A stretch of DNA of 64,000 bases from Cupriavidus oxalaticus (GTDB lineage: Bacteria; Pseudomonadota; Gammaproteobacteria; Burkholderiales; Burkholderiaceae): contig NZ_CP038636.1 of NCBI RefSeq assembly GCF_004768545.1, positions 806,001 to 870,000 on the forward strand. Direction: 5' to 3'. Shown here piece by piece: positions 8,777 through 17,032 of the stretch (position 1 is its first letter; each line of letters begins with the position of its first letter). The position numbers and the translations under genes are program-made. The notes beneath the pieces are model-generated. The model saw only the letters and a list, made by a program, of their open reading frames with translations, ran no database searches and had not been told where the DNA came from.

Positions 8777-8820
8777 GGTTGGTTGGTTGGTTGGTTGGTT
8801 GGTTGGTTGGTTGGTTGGTT
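8777..8820 (+). repeat. Tetranucleotide microsatellite (GGTT)11
   Basis: Eleven perfect GGTT units lie in a row, 20 bp after the stop of the truncated toxin. In one plus-strand frame they would encode WLVG repeats, but that frame has no other support. Long perfect tetranucleotide tracts are slippage-prone. Confidence 0.97.
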
Positions 8821-8879
8821 GAACGCTTGGACCGTAATTTTTCGCTGCTTTAGCGGTCACGGCGGGCCGAGCAAACGCG

Positions 8880-10316
8880 CTACCGGTCTTCTCCGGCCAC
8901 AGCCCGCCACGCGTTGACAATGCTCCCGGCCGCGAGGTCGATGTCCTCCTCCGTGGTGGCCCAGGAAATCACTGACATCCGCAGCACGGCCCGGCCCCTC
9001 CAGTCGGCACCGCCGACATAGCATTCACCCGCGGTTTGCACCCGTGCGACTACGGCACGGGTCAGGCGGTCGGCGGCGACGGGGTCTTCCTCCGGGCCGA
9101 AGCGCAGCAGCACCTGATTGAGCGAGATGCGGTTCAGCACGGCAATGCCGGCTTCCTGCCCCAGCCGCGCTGCCAGCCGGCGCGCCAGCCGGCAGTGCCG
9201 CGCTATCATCCCGGCAACACCGGTGCGTCCCAGGTGGCGCAGCATGGCCCAGGTGGCGAAGCCGCGCGCGCGGCGAGAGAGCTCCGGCACGTAGTGGGAG
9301 GGATCGCGCTCATCGCCATCCGCCAGCGGCAGGTAGCTGGCGGCGGCAGTCATGGCACGCCGGTGCGCCTCGGGGTGCGCGACGATGGCGTAGCCGCTGT
9401 CATAGGGGGCCTGCAGCCATTTGTGCCCGTCGGTCGCCCAGGAGTCCGCCGCCTCGAATCCGGCGGCCAGCGCCGCGGTTTCAGGGCAGGCCCTGGCCCA
9501 GAGGCCGAAGGCGCCGTCCACGTGCAGCCAGGCGCCGCGGGCGCGGATGGCAGGCAGCATCTGCGCGACCGGATCGAAGGCGCCGGTATGAATGTGGCCG
9601 GCCTGAGCGATCACGATGGCGGGGCCCGCACCGCCCGCCAGCGCGGCTTGCGCGTCAGCGGCACGCATGGCACCGTCACGGCCCGCCGGCACGCGCGACA
9701 CGCAAGCGCTACCGAAGCCGAGCAGGCGCAGCGCGGCGTAGACGGAGGTATGCGCCTCCGCGCCGATCAGCACCTGGATGCGCGGTGCGCCGAACAGGCC
9801 TTGCGTCTCGGCATCCCACCCGGCGCGCTGCAGTACCTGCGTGCGCGCAGCCGCGAGGCAGACGAAATTGGCCATGGTGGCGCCGGTGACGAAGCCGACC
9901 GAGGCGGTACCCGGCAGGCGCAGGATGTCGAGCAGCCAGCGGGCCGCGGTGTTTTCCGCTGCGGCGCCCGCAGGCGCGCCGCGATGGTTGGCGCAATTCT
10001 GTCCCCAGGCACTGGTCAGCCAGTCTGCGGCGACCCCGACCGGATGCGAGCCGCCGACCACCCAGCCGAAGAAGCGCGGGCCCGTGGTGGCGAGCAGGCC
10101 GGGCTCGGCCAGTGCGCGCAGGGCCTCGATGGTTTCGTCCGCCGGCGTGCCGGCTTCCGGGGTGGGCGCATCCCAGGCCTCGCGGCAGTCCGCATAGGAA
10201 GTGGCCGGCCACGTCCGCGCCGCGCCTGCCGCCTGGCGGTAGCGCGTGGCGGCGGCAGCCGCGCGGGCAAGCACATCGAGGTCTTCCGTTTCCCTGCACG
10301 ACATGCCGGCTTTCAA
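8880..10316 (-). CDS. PLP-dependent group II amino acid decarboxylase
   Basis: A 478-residue fold-type I enzyme of the aromatic/aspartate/glutamate decarboxylase family. The Schiff-base lysine is in TDGHKWLQAPYDSGYA (about residue 300); HVDGAFGLWA upstream supplies the Asp that contacts the pyridine nitrogen. It would release CO2 from an amino acid to form an amine; aromatic, 2,4-diaminobutyrate and glutamate activities all occur in the family and the sequence does not separate them. It is the last gene of the transporter, wHTH-like and 36-aa peptide operon. A start at the second Met (10304) is possible. Confidence 0.88.
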   Translation of the reverse strand: MKAGMSCRETEDLDVLARAAAAATRYRQAAGAARTWPATSYADCREAWDAPTPEAGTPADETIEALRALAEPGLLATTGPRFFGWVVGGSHPVGVAADWLTSAWGQNCANHRGAPAGAAAENTAARWLLDILRLPGTASVGFVTGATMANFVCLAAARTQVLQRAGWDAETQGLFGAPRIQVLIGAEAHTSVYAALRLLGFGSACVSRVPAGRDGAMRAADAQAALAGGAGPAIVIAQAGHIHTGAFDPVAQMLPAIRARGAWLHVDGAFGLWARACPETAALAAGFEAADSWATDGHKWLQAPYDSGYAIVAHPEAHRRAMTAAASYLPLADGDERDPSHYVPELSRRARGFATWAMLRHLGRTGVAGMIARHCRLARRLAARLGQEAGIAVLNRISLNQVLLRFGPEEDPVAADRLTRAVVARVQTAGECYVGGADWRGRAVLRMSVISWATTEEDIDLAAGSIVNAWRAVAGEDR

Positions 10317-10319
10317 TCT

Positions 10320-10430
10320 CTAGATCTTCGTCACGAACGTCCTGGCGTGGTACAGCGCGACCAGGCTCAACGCCGTGATGATGACAATGGCAAGCACATC
10401 GGCGCCCGCATAGCCCCAGAAATCCGACAT
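10320..10430 (-). CDS. 36-residue single-span membrane peptide
   Basis: A short gene with an ATG at 10430, an AGGAG ribosome site 8 bp upstream and a TAG stop at 10320-10322. The product starts MSDFWGYAGADVL, then has one hydrophobic helix (about residues 12-27, LAIVIITALSLVALY) and a basic tail (HARTFVTKI). It lies 3 bp from the decarboxylase start and 47 bp after the 91-codon gene, so it is clearly part of the operon. It may be a small partner of the EamA-type transporter. I do not recognise a family. Confidence 0.72.
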   Translation of the reverse strand: MSDFWGYAGADVLAIVIITALSLVALYHARTFVTKI

Positions 10431-10477
10431 GGCAATCTCCTAGTGTGTGGTTGCGCAGCACCGGTGCTGCGCCGCTG

Positions 10478-10753
10478 TCAAAGCAAGCCCGTGTCGCGCA
10501 TGCGCTGCCGGCCGAAATCGCTCAACCGGAAGCGGAATCGCATCTTGTCGGCGCAGGTGTCGAATTTCTCCTCCACGCTGGTGAGCAGCCCGCCCGAATA
10601 CAGGTCGGTCAGGATGACCCGCACGGATCCGGCCCAGTAGTTTCCCCCTTTGCCGTACTCCTGGCATACCGAGGCGGCGATATCGCTATCCCACATGCCG
10701 TCCGTCCCCGCGATCTGCTGCAGTATGAATCCCTTGATATGCACCTTCGCCAT
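10478..10753 (-). CDS. 91-residue protein, probable winged-helix fold
   Basis: ATG 10753 is preceded by GGAGATGAG. The product has no membrane segment or signal. Its pattern of one short helix (GFILQQIAG), a second helix (SDIAASVCQEYG), a third (VRVILTDLYSGGLL) and a beta wing ending in FRFRLSDFGRQRM resembles PadR-like winged-helix proteins, but sequence alone does not prove DNA binding. It sits between the transporter and the small membrane peptide. If it is a regulator it may act on this operon. Confidence 0.68.
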   Translation of the reverse strand: MAKVHIKGFILQQIAGTDGMWDSDIAASVCQEYGKGGNYWAGSVRVILTDLYSGGLLTSVEEKFDTCADKMRFRFRLSDFGRQRMRDTGLL

Positions 10754-10796
10754 CTCTCATCTCCGGATTGAGAACCACCCACATGTCCAGAACGGG

Positions 10797-11840
10797 TTAC
10801 AGCGCACGGACCACTTCGAGGACGTCGCTCTTCTCCGTGTACATCAGGAAAGCGCCCGATACCACCAGCGTCAGTCCCAGCAGGAAGTTCCACGCCGGGA
10901 ACTGCAGCGTGAACGCGGCCAGGAACACCACGGCGAAGGCGCCATAGAGCGCTGCGATGGCCTGGCCCCGGCCGACGCCGATCAGCGGAAAGGACTTGTA
11001 CCAGGACACGTAGCAGAAGCCGAACGTGATGCCCGCCAGCAGCAGCCAGGTCATCGCCTTCAGGTTCCAGGTCTGCGCCATCATGCGCATCACGTCGATG
11101 TCGCCGAACAGTGCCAGCGCCGGCAGGACCAGGCACAGCCAGTAGAGGGCCTCGGCAGTGAAGCGCACGGTGATGCCGCAGTCAGGATCGGTGACATCGA
11201 GCGCGCGCCCGGCAAGCGCCCCTTCGACGCCCCACCCCAGCGCCGCCATGGCGCCGCCGAGGTAGCCCAGCCACGACGTGTGCTTGCCGGACGCGCCGGA
11301 AAGCTCGCCGAGGATGCCGGGCGCGTAGATTGCCACGCCGCCGCCGATAATGACCAGGATGCCCAGCGCGGCACGCATCGTAATCTTCTCGTTGTACCAG
11401 ACGCGGGCGATGCTGGCGCCGACGATGGGATACAAGAGCCCGGCAATGGCGGCGAACACCGCGCCCACGTAGCCCATGGCAAGGAAGGAGCCGAAGATGG
11501 CCATCGGCCCACCGAAGATCGCCGCGGCAAAGTACCACTTGGAAATGCGCCGCACCTGGACCAGCGTGCGGCCGAAGTCCTTGAACTTGTCCAGCACGAT
11601 CAGCCAGAGGAAGAGGAACAGCAGCACCGAGAATGCGTTGAAGGTCGTGATAACCGCCGCCGCCGTCAGGAACTGGCGCGGGTTGGCCATGTCCATGGCG
11701 GCGAACGGCGCCTCCTTCCACACCGCGGCGCCGGGCACGTACCACGCACCCCACAAGACCGCACACCACAGCGCCCAGATAAAGCCCCAGCGGATGCTGC
11801 GGGCACGAAAACTCACCTTCGCTTGGCCGACGGTCGTCAT
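10797..11840 (-). CDS. EamA/DMT-superfamily transporter
   Basis: A 347-residue inner-membrane protein with about ten hydrophobic helices in two repeats, as in drug/metabolite transporters. I choose ATG 11840 because AGGAGG lies 6 bp upstream; a longer frame exists but has a polar, non-membrane start. Features include WCAVLWGAWYVPG in the first helix, GGPMAIFGSFLAMGYVGAV midway and a C-terminal pair of helices ending LMYTEKSDVLE. It heads the operon with the decarboxylase, so it may import the amino acid, export the amine or exchange the two. The perfect inverted repeat at 11927-11967 lies upstream. Confidence 0.85.
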   Translation of the reverse strand: MTTVGQAKVSFRARSIRWGFIWALWCAVLWGAWYVPGAAVWKEAPFAAMDMANPRQFLTAAAVITTFNAFSVLLFLFLWLIVLDKFKDFGRTLVQVRRISKWYFAAAIFGGPMAIFGSFLAMGYVGAVFAAIAGLLYPIVGASIARVWYNEKITMRAALGILVIIGGGVAIYAPGILGELSGASGKHTSWLGYLGGAMAALGWGVEGALAGRALDVTDPDCGITVRFTAEALYWLCLVLPALALFGDIDVMRMMAQTWNLKAMTWLLLAGITFGFCYVSWYKSFPLIGVGRGQAIAALYGAFAVVFLAAFTLQFPAWNFLLGLTLVVSGAFLMYTEKSDVLEVVRAL

Positions 11841-11926
11841 GAATCCTCCTGTGGTGGGCGCGTCGGAATGCACGCCTGATTCGAGCCTCATGTCCACATA
11901 CGGAAAGGACCGCACGAACATGTGCG

Positions 11927-11967
11927 TTGGATTATTGGAGGGGCGCGGGGCCGGCACAATAATCCAA
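11927..11967. promoter_or_regulatory. Perfect 11-bp inverted repeat upstream of transporter operon
   Basis: TTGGATTATTG (11927-11937) and CAATAATCCAA (11957-11967) are exact reverse complements separated by 19 GC-rich bases. The pair lies 87-127 bp upstream of the EamA-type start. The AT-rich arms stand out from the local base composition and no T-tract follows on either side, so an operator is more likely than a terminator. Candidate binders are the 91-aa wHTH-like protein or the NarL-type regulator encoded next door. Confidence 0.7.
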
Positions 11968-12106
11968 AGGAGAGATACCTACAAAGAGGCATGCGCGGCC
12001 GGCATACTTGGCGGAAAAATGCGCGTAGTGCGAGGGGACGAGAGCGCGAACGCCGCCGTGCCGCGCGGCGCGGCAGGCGGTGCTGACTTGCGCTGGGGGG
12101 ACTAGC

Positions 12107-12754
12107 TCAGTGCCGCGGCTTCTGCTGCCCGTGCCGCCAGACCACGGCTTCGAGACGGGAGTGAAGATTGAGCTTGGACAGCACGTGCTTGACGTGCACC
12201 TTGACGGTTCCAACGCTGATGCCGAGCTGGCGGGCGATGGTCTTGTTGCACAGGCCTTCCGCCAGGAAGTCCAGCACCTCGGACTCGCGGCTGGTCAGGT
12301 CAGCCTGGGCGGCGGGCACGCGCTGGTTGGACGCGACCACCTCCATCAGGCTGCCGGTCACGGAATCGCTCAGCACCGAGGCGCCATTCGCCGCGCGCCG
12401 CAGGCAGTCGCACAGGTCTTCCGGCTCCATGTCCTTGAGCAGGTAGCCATGCGCTCCGGCGCGCAGCGCGGAAACCACGTCGCGTTCGTTATCCGATACC
12501 GTCAGCATGATGAAGCGGGAGTCGACGTGCTTCTCGCGCAAGGCGCCGATGGTCTCGATGCCGCTCATGCCCGGCATGTTCAGGTCGATGAGGATGACAT
12601 CCGGCTGCATGCGCACTGCCATGTCCACGCCCTCCGCGCCGGAGGAGGCCTGGCCGACGACACGGAAGTCCTGGTCCATGCCGATGAGTTGCGCGAGACC
12701 CTTGCGGAACAAGGCGTGATCGTCGATGACCAGAACCGTGTTGCTCGTTTCCAT
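12107..12754 (-). CDS. NarL/FixJ-type response regulator
   Basis: A 215-residue regulator. The receiver domain has the acidic pair VIDDHALFRKG, phospho-acceptor Asp57 in DLNMPG and Lys in LLKDMEPEDL; a LuxR-type HTH follows (LTSRESEVLDFLAEGLCNKTIARQLGISVGTVKVHVKHVL, written here only as landmarks of residues 150-190). I choose ATG 12754 for its GGAGAC site; the frame is open further upstream but without domain content. It lies 193 bp downstream of the sensor kinase gene on the same strand and is its likely partner. Its targets may include the transporter-decarboxylase operon downstream. Confidence 0.9.
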   Translation of the reverse strand: METSNTVLVIDDHALFRKGLAQLIGMDQDFRVVGQASSGAEGVDMAVRMQPDVILIDLNMPGMSGIETIGALREKHVDSRFIMLTVSDNERDVVSALRAGAHGYLLKDMEPEDLCDCLRRAANGASVLSDSVTGSLMEVVASNQRVPAAQADLTSRESEVLDFLAEGLCNKTIARQLGISVGTVKVHVKHVLSKLNLHSRLEAVVWRHGQQKPRH

Positions 12755-12947
12755 GGCCGTTGTCTCCGTATTTTTTGCAGCCACGCTGCCGGTTCCTGAT
12801 CCGGCCTGATACTTCTGCGGGACGCATTGCCGCCTGTATCGGCGGTTGTTTGCGAGAGCAACGGAAATACTACCGGCATCCCCGGTTTTGGGGAAGGCGT
12901 CAGCGCATGCCAGCGCGACTGGGGTTTTCCCGATTGTGCGCTGACGC

Positions 12948-14573
12948 TCACCACTCAGGCTGCCGCACCGGACGGAATTGGACCGAAACGCAGGAGCCGC
13001 CGCCCGGCCTGGGACTGATCGACAACGCACCGTCCAGGCTCAATGCGCGCTCGCGCATGATGGCAGTGCCGTGCTGGTTGCGCGGATCCGCGGCCGGCTC
13101 GAAGCCCAGTCCATCGTCCTCGATGACGATGGCGATCGCGCCATTCTCCTCCGGCAGCAGCCTGACGGTGGCCTGCGATGCACCCGCGTGGCGCACGACA
13201 TTGGAGAGGGCCTCGCGCACGATCTGCACGATATGGAACTCTTCGTTGGCACTGAGCTGGCAGCCCTTGAGCCGGTTGTCCAGCGTCATGGCCACGCTGC
13301 TGCGCGCGCCATACTCATCAAGGGCCTCCTCCAGCGCCGCGGCCAGGCCCTGTACATTGATCTGCGTGCGGAACGTCGTGATCAGTTCGCGCAGCTTGCG
13401 ATAGGCGCCGTTCAGGCCGTCGCGCAGTTCTTCCGCGGTCGCCTCCAGGCCCTCGCGCGCGTCCCCTCGGTCGGCCAGGGTCTGCAGGCGGCTGACCTGG
13501 ATCTTCATGTAGGACAGCGACTGCGCCAGCGAGTCGTGCAGTTCGCGCGCCATGGCCGTGCGCTCCTCGATCAGCGCTACCCGGCGCCCTTCCTGCATGC
13601 GCCGGAAGTTGCCGATCGCCAGGGACAGGTGACGCCCGATCGCCTCGCCGATCTGGCTGCCTTGCGCCTGGCAGTCCTGCGCCGTCCGGAACAGCACGAA
13701 GAGATGCCCGTAGCGCTCCTTGCCGTCGCTGATCGGCACCGCGAGCCCGACCTCGGCGTGCCCGCCCTGCTCCGCCAGCTCGAACACCATGTGCGGGCCC
13801 GCCACCGTGAGCGCGCGCACACGCTCCACCTGCGCCCACCCCAGCTCCCCGGCGTGCACGACTTCCGGCAGTTCGAGCGCCTCGCTGGTCTCGTCGTCCA
13901 GGCAGATGCAGCAGGCGCGCGCCTGGAGCCCGCCGGCCACCGCCTCGCACACATTGCGCAAGGCCTGCGCCCCCAGCGACTCGCCGGACAGCGCTGTCAT
14001 CACCTGCTCGAGCAGGCTGAGCCAGCGGTCCTTGCGCTCCGCGGGAATGTCGCCTGCCGGCGCGCGCGCCTCACGCGCCTGGCGGCGCATCCCCAGGCCG
14101 ATCAGCACGCCACCGGCGGCCACGATCAGCAAGGCAATGCGGACCGCAATATCCACCCGCAAGTGGCGCTGCAAGGCCTCGGATACATCGACGGCCGCCT
14201 GCTCAAGCACCGGCATGGCTGCCGACACCGTACCGTAGGCATGGGCCTGCCCTTCGTCCGCCAGCCCCGCGCCGAATGGCGGGTCGGACAGCAGCCGGCG
14301 CGTTTCCGCCAGCCATTGGCGCCCCTCCCGTCCGGCTTCGTTGCGCTGGTCGAAGCCGCTGCCGCGCTGGCGCAATTCGGCCGCCTTGCTCAGGAAGCTC
14401 ACCGCCTCGCTGGACCAGGCCGCGGTCAGGATGGGTTGCACCATCAGCGCCAGCGCCGCCAGCGCCGCCACGGTGATCACCACGGCCCAGGCCCGCACCG
14501 CGCGCTGTTGCCGGGCAAGGAAAAGCAAGTATGATTGCGGGGCGCGTCTGCCGGGTACGGAATTGAGATTCAT
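12948..14573 (-). CDS. NarX-like sensor histidine kinase
   Basis: A 541-residue membrane kinase. The first membrane helix is near residues 28-50 and the second near 148-166, enclosing a periplasmic region of about 100 residues with a NarX-like helical character. A GAF-like cytoplasmic region follows (about 195-320, with a CCICLDDE segment). The dimerisation domain is HisKA_3 type (ERTAMARELHDSLAQSL, His near 343), followed by an ATPase domain with EALSNVVRHAG and EDDGLGF. I choose the MNLNS start at 14573 (AAGGTGA upstream). The signal sensed is unknown; the two Cys in the GAF region could bind a cofactor. Confidence 0.9.
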   Translation of the reverse strand: MNLNSVPGRRAPQSYLLFLARQQRAVRAWAVVITVAALAALALMVQPILTAAWSSEAVSFLSKAAELRQRGSGFDQRNEAGREGRQWLAETRRLLSDPPFGAGLADEGQAHAYGTVSAAMPVLEQAAVDVSEALQRHLRVDIAVRIALLIVAAGGVLIGLGMRRQAREARAPAGDIPAERKDRWLSLLEQVMTALSGESLGAQALRNVCEAVAGGLQARACCICLDDETSEALELPEVVHAGELGWAQVERVRALTVAGPHMVFELAEQGGHAEVGLAVPISDGKERYGHLFVLFRTAQDCQAQGSQIGEAIGRHLSLAIGNFRRMQEGRRVALIEERTAMARELHDSLAQSLSYMKIQVSRLQTLADRGDAREGLEATAEELRDGLNGAYRKLRELITTFRTQINVQGLAAALEEALDEYGARSSVAMTLDNRLKGCQLSANEEFHIVQIVREALSNVVRHAGASQATVRLLPEENGAIAIVIEDDGLGFEPAADPRNQHGTAIMRERALSLDGALSISPRPGGGSCVSVQFRPVRQPEW

Positions 14574-14737
14574 GGGTTCACCTTGGGTCGCAACGCGCAT
14601 TCAGCCCAGAGCGTTCGATTACCAGCATAACGAAGGAACGCGGGAATATAAAAGGAGACAAGCGCGGCCAGGGTCTGTTCGCATGCAAAGCGTACGCGCG
14701 TCTTGCATGCGGACAGGTTCCACGCGAGGGGAGCATC

Positions 14738-16999
14738 ATGCTGACCGTGTGGCTGTACCTGACCGGCGCAGCCGCTGCGTGCGGCTATGCCATCGGCGCC
14801 ACCATGGGCTGGCTGCCGTCCAGTACACCGCTTGCCGTGGCGTGCCTCGGCGGCGCGCTCGGCCTGGTGGTAGCGGCCGCGGCCACCAACCGGCGCGCGC
14901 CGGGCCGGCCTGCCGCCGCCGCGGTGCCGCGCCCCGGCGTTGGCCCGATCCCGCCCCTTCACGACTACCGTGCGCTGATCGACGGTCTCGAGGACATCGT
15001 CTTCGAGACCGACGCCGAGGCTGCCTTTGATTTCCTGAATCATGCCTGGAAGTCCATCACCATGCTGGATGTGCACGTCAGCTTGCACACGCCGCTGTTC
15101 CGCTACGTCCACCCGGACGAGCAGGCGCTCAACCGCGAGCAGTTTCTCACGATCCTCTCGCAGCATGGCGATGCCTGCCGCTACGAGACCCGCCTGATCC
15201 GCCATGACGGGCAGCAGCGCTGGGTGGAAGTCAGGCTGCGGCCACGCTTCGACGGGCACGGCCAGGTGAGCGGCACCACCGGCATGATGACCGACATCCA
15301 TTCCCGCAAACGCGCCGAAGACGTGCTGCGCGCACGCGACCGCAGCCTGTCGACCCTGCTGGACCATCTCCCGGGTATGGCCTTCCGCTGCCGCAACGAC
15401 CGCCGCTGGACCATGGAGTTCGTCAGCGATGGCTGCTTCGAACTGACCGGCCTGGAAGCGGTCGACCTGCTCAACCACCCGTCCTACGACGAACTGATCC
15501 ATCCTGAAGACCGCGCCTATGTCTGGGATTACGTGCAGAGCCAGCTCGAGCAGCGCAAGGCCTTCCACCTGCGCTACCGCATCCGCACGCGCGCCGGCCA
15601 GGAGAAATGGGTCGACGAGCGCAGCCGCGGGATCTACGCGGGCAACGGCACCCTGCTGGCGATCGAGGGCTTTATCTCCGACATCAGCAGCCAGAAGCGC
15701 GACGAGGAACGTGCCGAGCGGGAGCCGCTGCGCGACCGGCTCACCGGCCTGAAGAGCCGTGCCCTGCTGCTCGATCGCGTCGATCTTGCGCTGCAGTACG
15801 GCGCGACCTTCATGCTGCTGTGCCTGGACGTCGACAATCTCAAGCGGATCAACGAGCGGCACGGCCGCGCGTTTGGCGACCAGCTGCTGAGCCGGCTCGG
15901 GGAGCGGCTCGCGGCGTGGTGCGGGCCAGGCATCTCCGCCGGCCGCAGCGGCGGCGATGAGTTCGCCATTCTCGCGCTGGAAGCGCCAACCCGTGGCGAC
16001 GCGGCCGCCTGCGCCGAAGCCCCCGCCGGCTGCGCACCGGCAGACCGCCAGCTCGGTGGCGTCATCGCCGCGCTGACCCTGGTGGACACCATTGCCGGCA
16101 TGCTGGACACGCCCTTCGACCTCGACGGCACCTCGATTTCCATCAGCGCCAGGCTGGGCATTGCATTCAGCACCGAGGCCGGCACCGACGCCCGCGCCAT
16201 GCTGCGCGACGCGCTGCACGCCGTGTATTCGGCCCGCTGGCAGACCGCAAGCGGCACCGTGCGCTACGCCTTCGCCGGCGAGTCCGCCAGGCATGTCGCG
16301 CAAGCCTGGCGACGCTCGGCCAGTGAATTTGCGCGTGCCTGCGACACGCTGCGCCTGCAGGTCAGCCTGGCCCAGGTCAGGCCGCTCGGCGACAAGCCGG
16401 GCTGGGCCGAAGGCACGGCCTGCTGGCACAGCCCACGCGCCGGCCTGATTCCTGCCGAGCACATGTTCCTGCATGCGTGCCGCGCCGGCACGCTGCAGGC
16501 CGTGGTCGAGCGCTATCTGCTCGCCATCTTCGCAGAGGCCCGTCTTCATCTGAAGCCGCAGCAGCGCCTGTGCCTGTGCATCGATGTCGTACCGCTCGAT
16601 GCGGCCATACTGCAAGGGATACACGGCGCCTTGCTTGCCATCGCGGGCCAGCCCGGCGCCACCCGGGTCGACCTGCTCCTGCCGCAACAGGTCGACCCGG
16701 GACTGGCCGATCTCGAAGCCACGCTGGCCGGCCTGCGCAGCCGTGGCGTGCGTGTCGGCGTGGACCTTACCCCGGCCGCCAGTCGCGACGGCGAGCCCTT
16801 TCCCACGTGGGCCTTGCTCGCCGACTTCTGGCGCATCGGGGTCGACCAGGCCGCCATGGCACGGATCCGGCTCGAACGCCTGCTGCGGATTGCGGCACTG
16901 CACGACATCCCCGTGGTGGCCGCCGGCGATGCCGGCGCCTTTGGCAGCCGCCTCATCCACCGGGTTGGCGTGGCCGAGCCGATCGCGCCGGCCGCCTAG
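14738..16999 (+). CDS. Membrane PAS-PAS-GGDEF protein with degenerate EAL domain
   Basis: A 753-residue protein with two N-terminal membrane helices (residues 5-22 and 32-50), two PAS/PAC units (about 75-190 and 205-320; PAC ends MMTDIHSRKR and FISDISSQKR), a GGDEF domain (about 335-490) with an intact SGGDEF motif near 404, and a C-terminal region (about 520-753) that aligns in order with EAL phosphodiesterases. The EAL catalytic residues are not recognisable: the EXLXR start and the DDFGTGYSSL loop are replaced (VGVDLTPAASR). It is predicted to make c-di-GMP under PAS control, with the EAL region in a sensory role. It diverges from the kinase gene. Confidence 0.85.
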   Translation: MLTVWLYLTGAAAACGYAIGATMGWLPSSTPLAVACLGGALGLVVAAAATNRRAPGRPAAAAVPRPGVGPIPPLHDYRALIDGLEDIVFETDAEAAFDFLNHAWKSITMLDVHVSLHTPLFRYVHPDEQALNREQFLTILSQHGDACRYETRLIRHDGQQRWVEVRLRPRFDGHGQVSGTTGMMTDIHSRKRAEDVLRARDRSLSTLLDHLPGMAFRCRNDRRWTMEFVSDGCFELTGLEAVDLLNHPSYDELIHPEDRAYVWDYVQSQLEQRKAFHLRYRIRTRAGQEKWVDERSRGIYAGNGTLLAIEGFISDISSQKRDEERAEREPLRDRLTGLKSRALLLDRVDLALQYGATFMLLCLDVDNLKRINERHGRAFGDQLLSRLGERLAAWCGPGISAGRSGGDEFAILALEAPTRGDAAACAEAPAGCAPADRQLGGVIAALTLVDTIAGMLDTPFDLDGTSISISARLGIAFSTEAGTDARAMLRDALHAVYSARWQTASGTVRYAFAGESARHVAQAWRRSASEFARACDTLRLQVSLAQVRPLGDKPGWAEGTACWHSPRAGLIPAEHMFLHACRAGTLQAVVERYLLAIFAEARLHLKPQQRLCLCIDVVPLDAAILQGIHGALLAIAGQPGATRVDLLLPQQVDPGLADLEATLAGLRSRGVRVGVDLTPAASRDGEPFPTWALLADFWRIGVDQAAMARIRLERLLRIAALHDIPVVAAGDAGAFGSRLIHRVGVAEPIAPAA

Positions 17000-17032
17000 C
17001 CTGCCGCCGCCCCGCTCCATGGCAGCCAGTGC

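Noticed and set aside
8498..8917. Plus-strand ORF with WLVG repeats
   Set aside because: The repeat is only the translation of the GGTT microsatellite, and the frame is wrong for the VapC fragment.
14570..17020. Long open frame (816 codons) antisense to the PAS-GGDEF gene
   Set aside because: It is a by-product of high GC and skewed third positions; its translation has no domain and the sense strand has clear PAS and GGDEF motifs.
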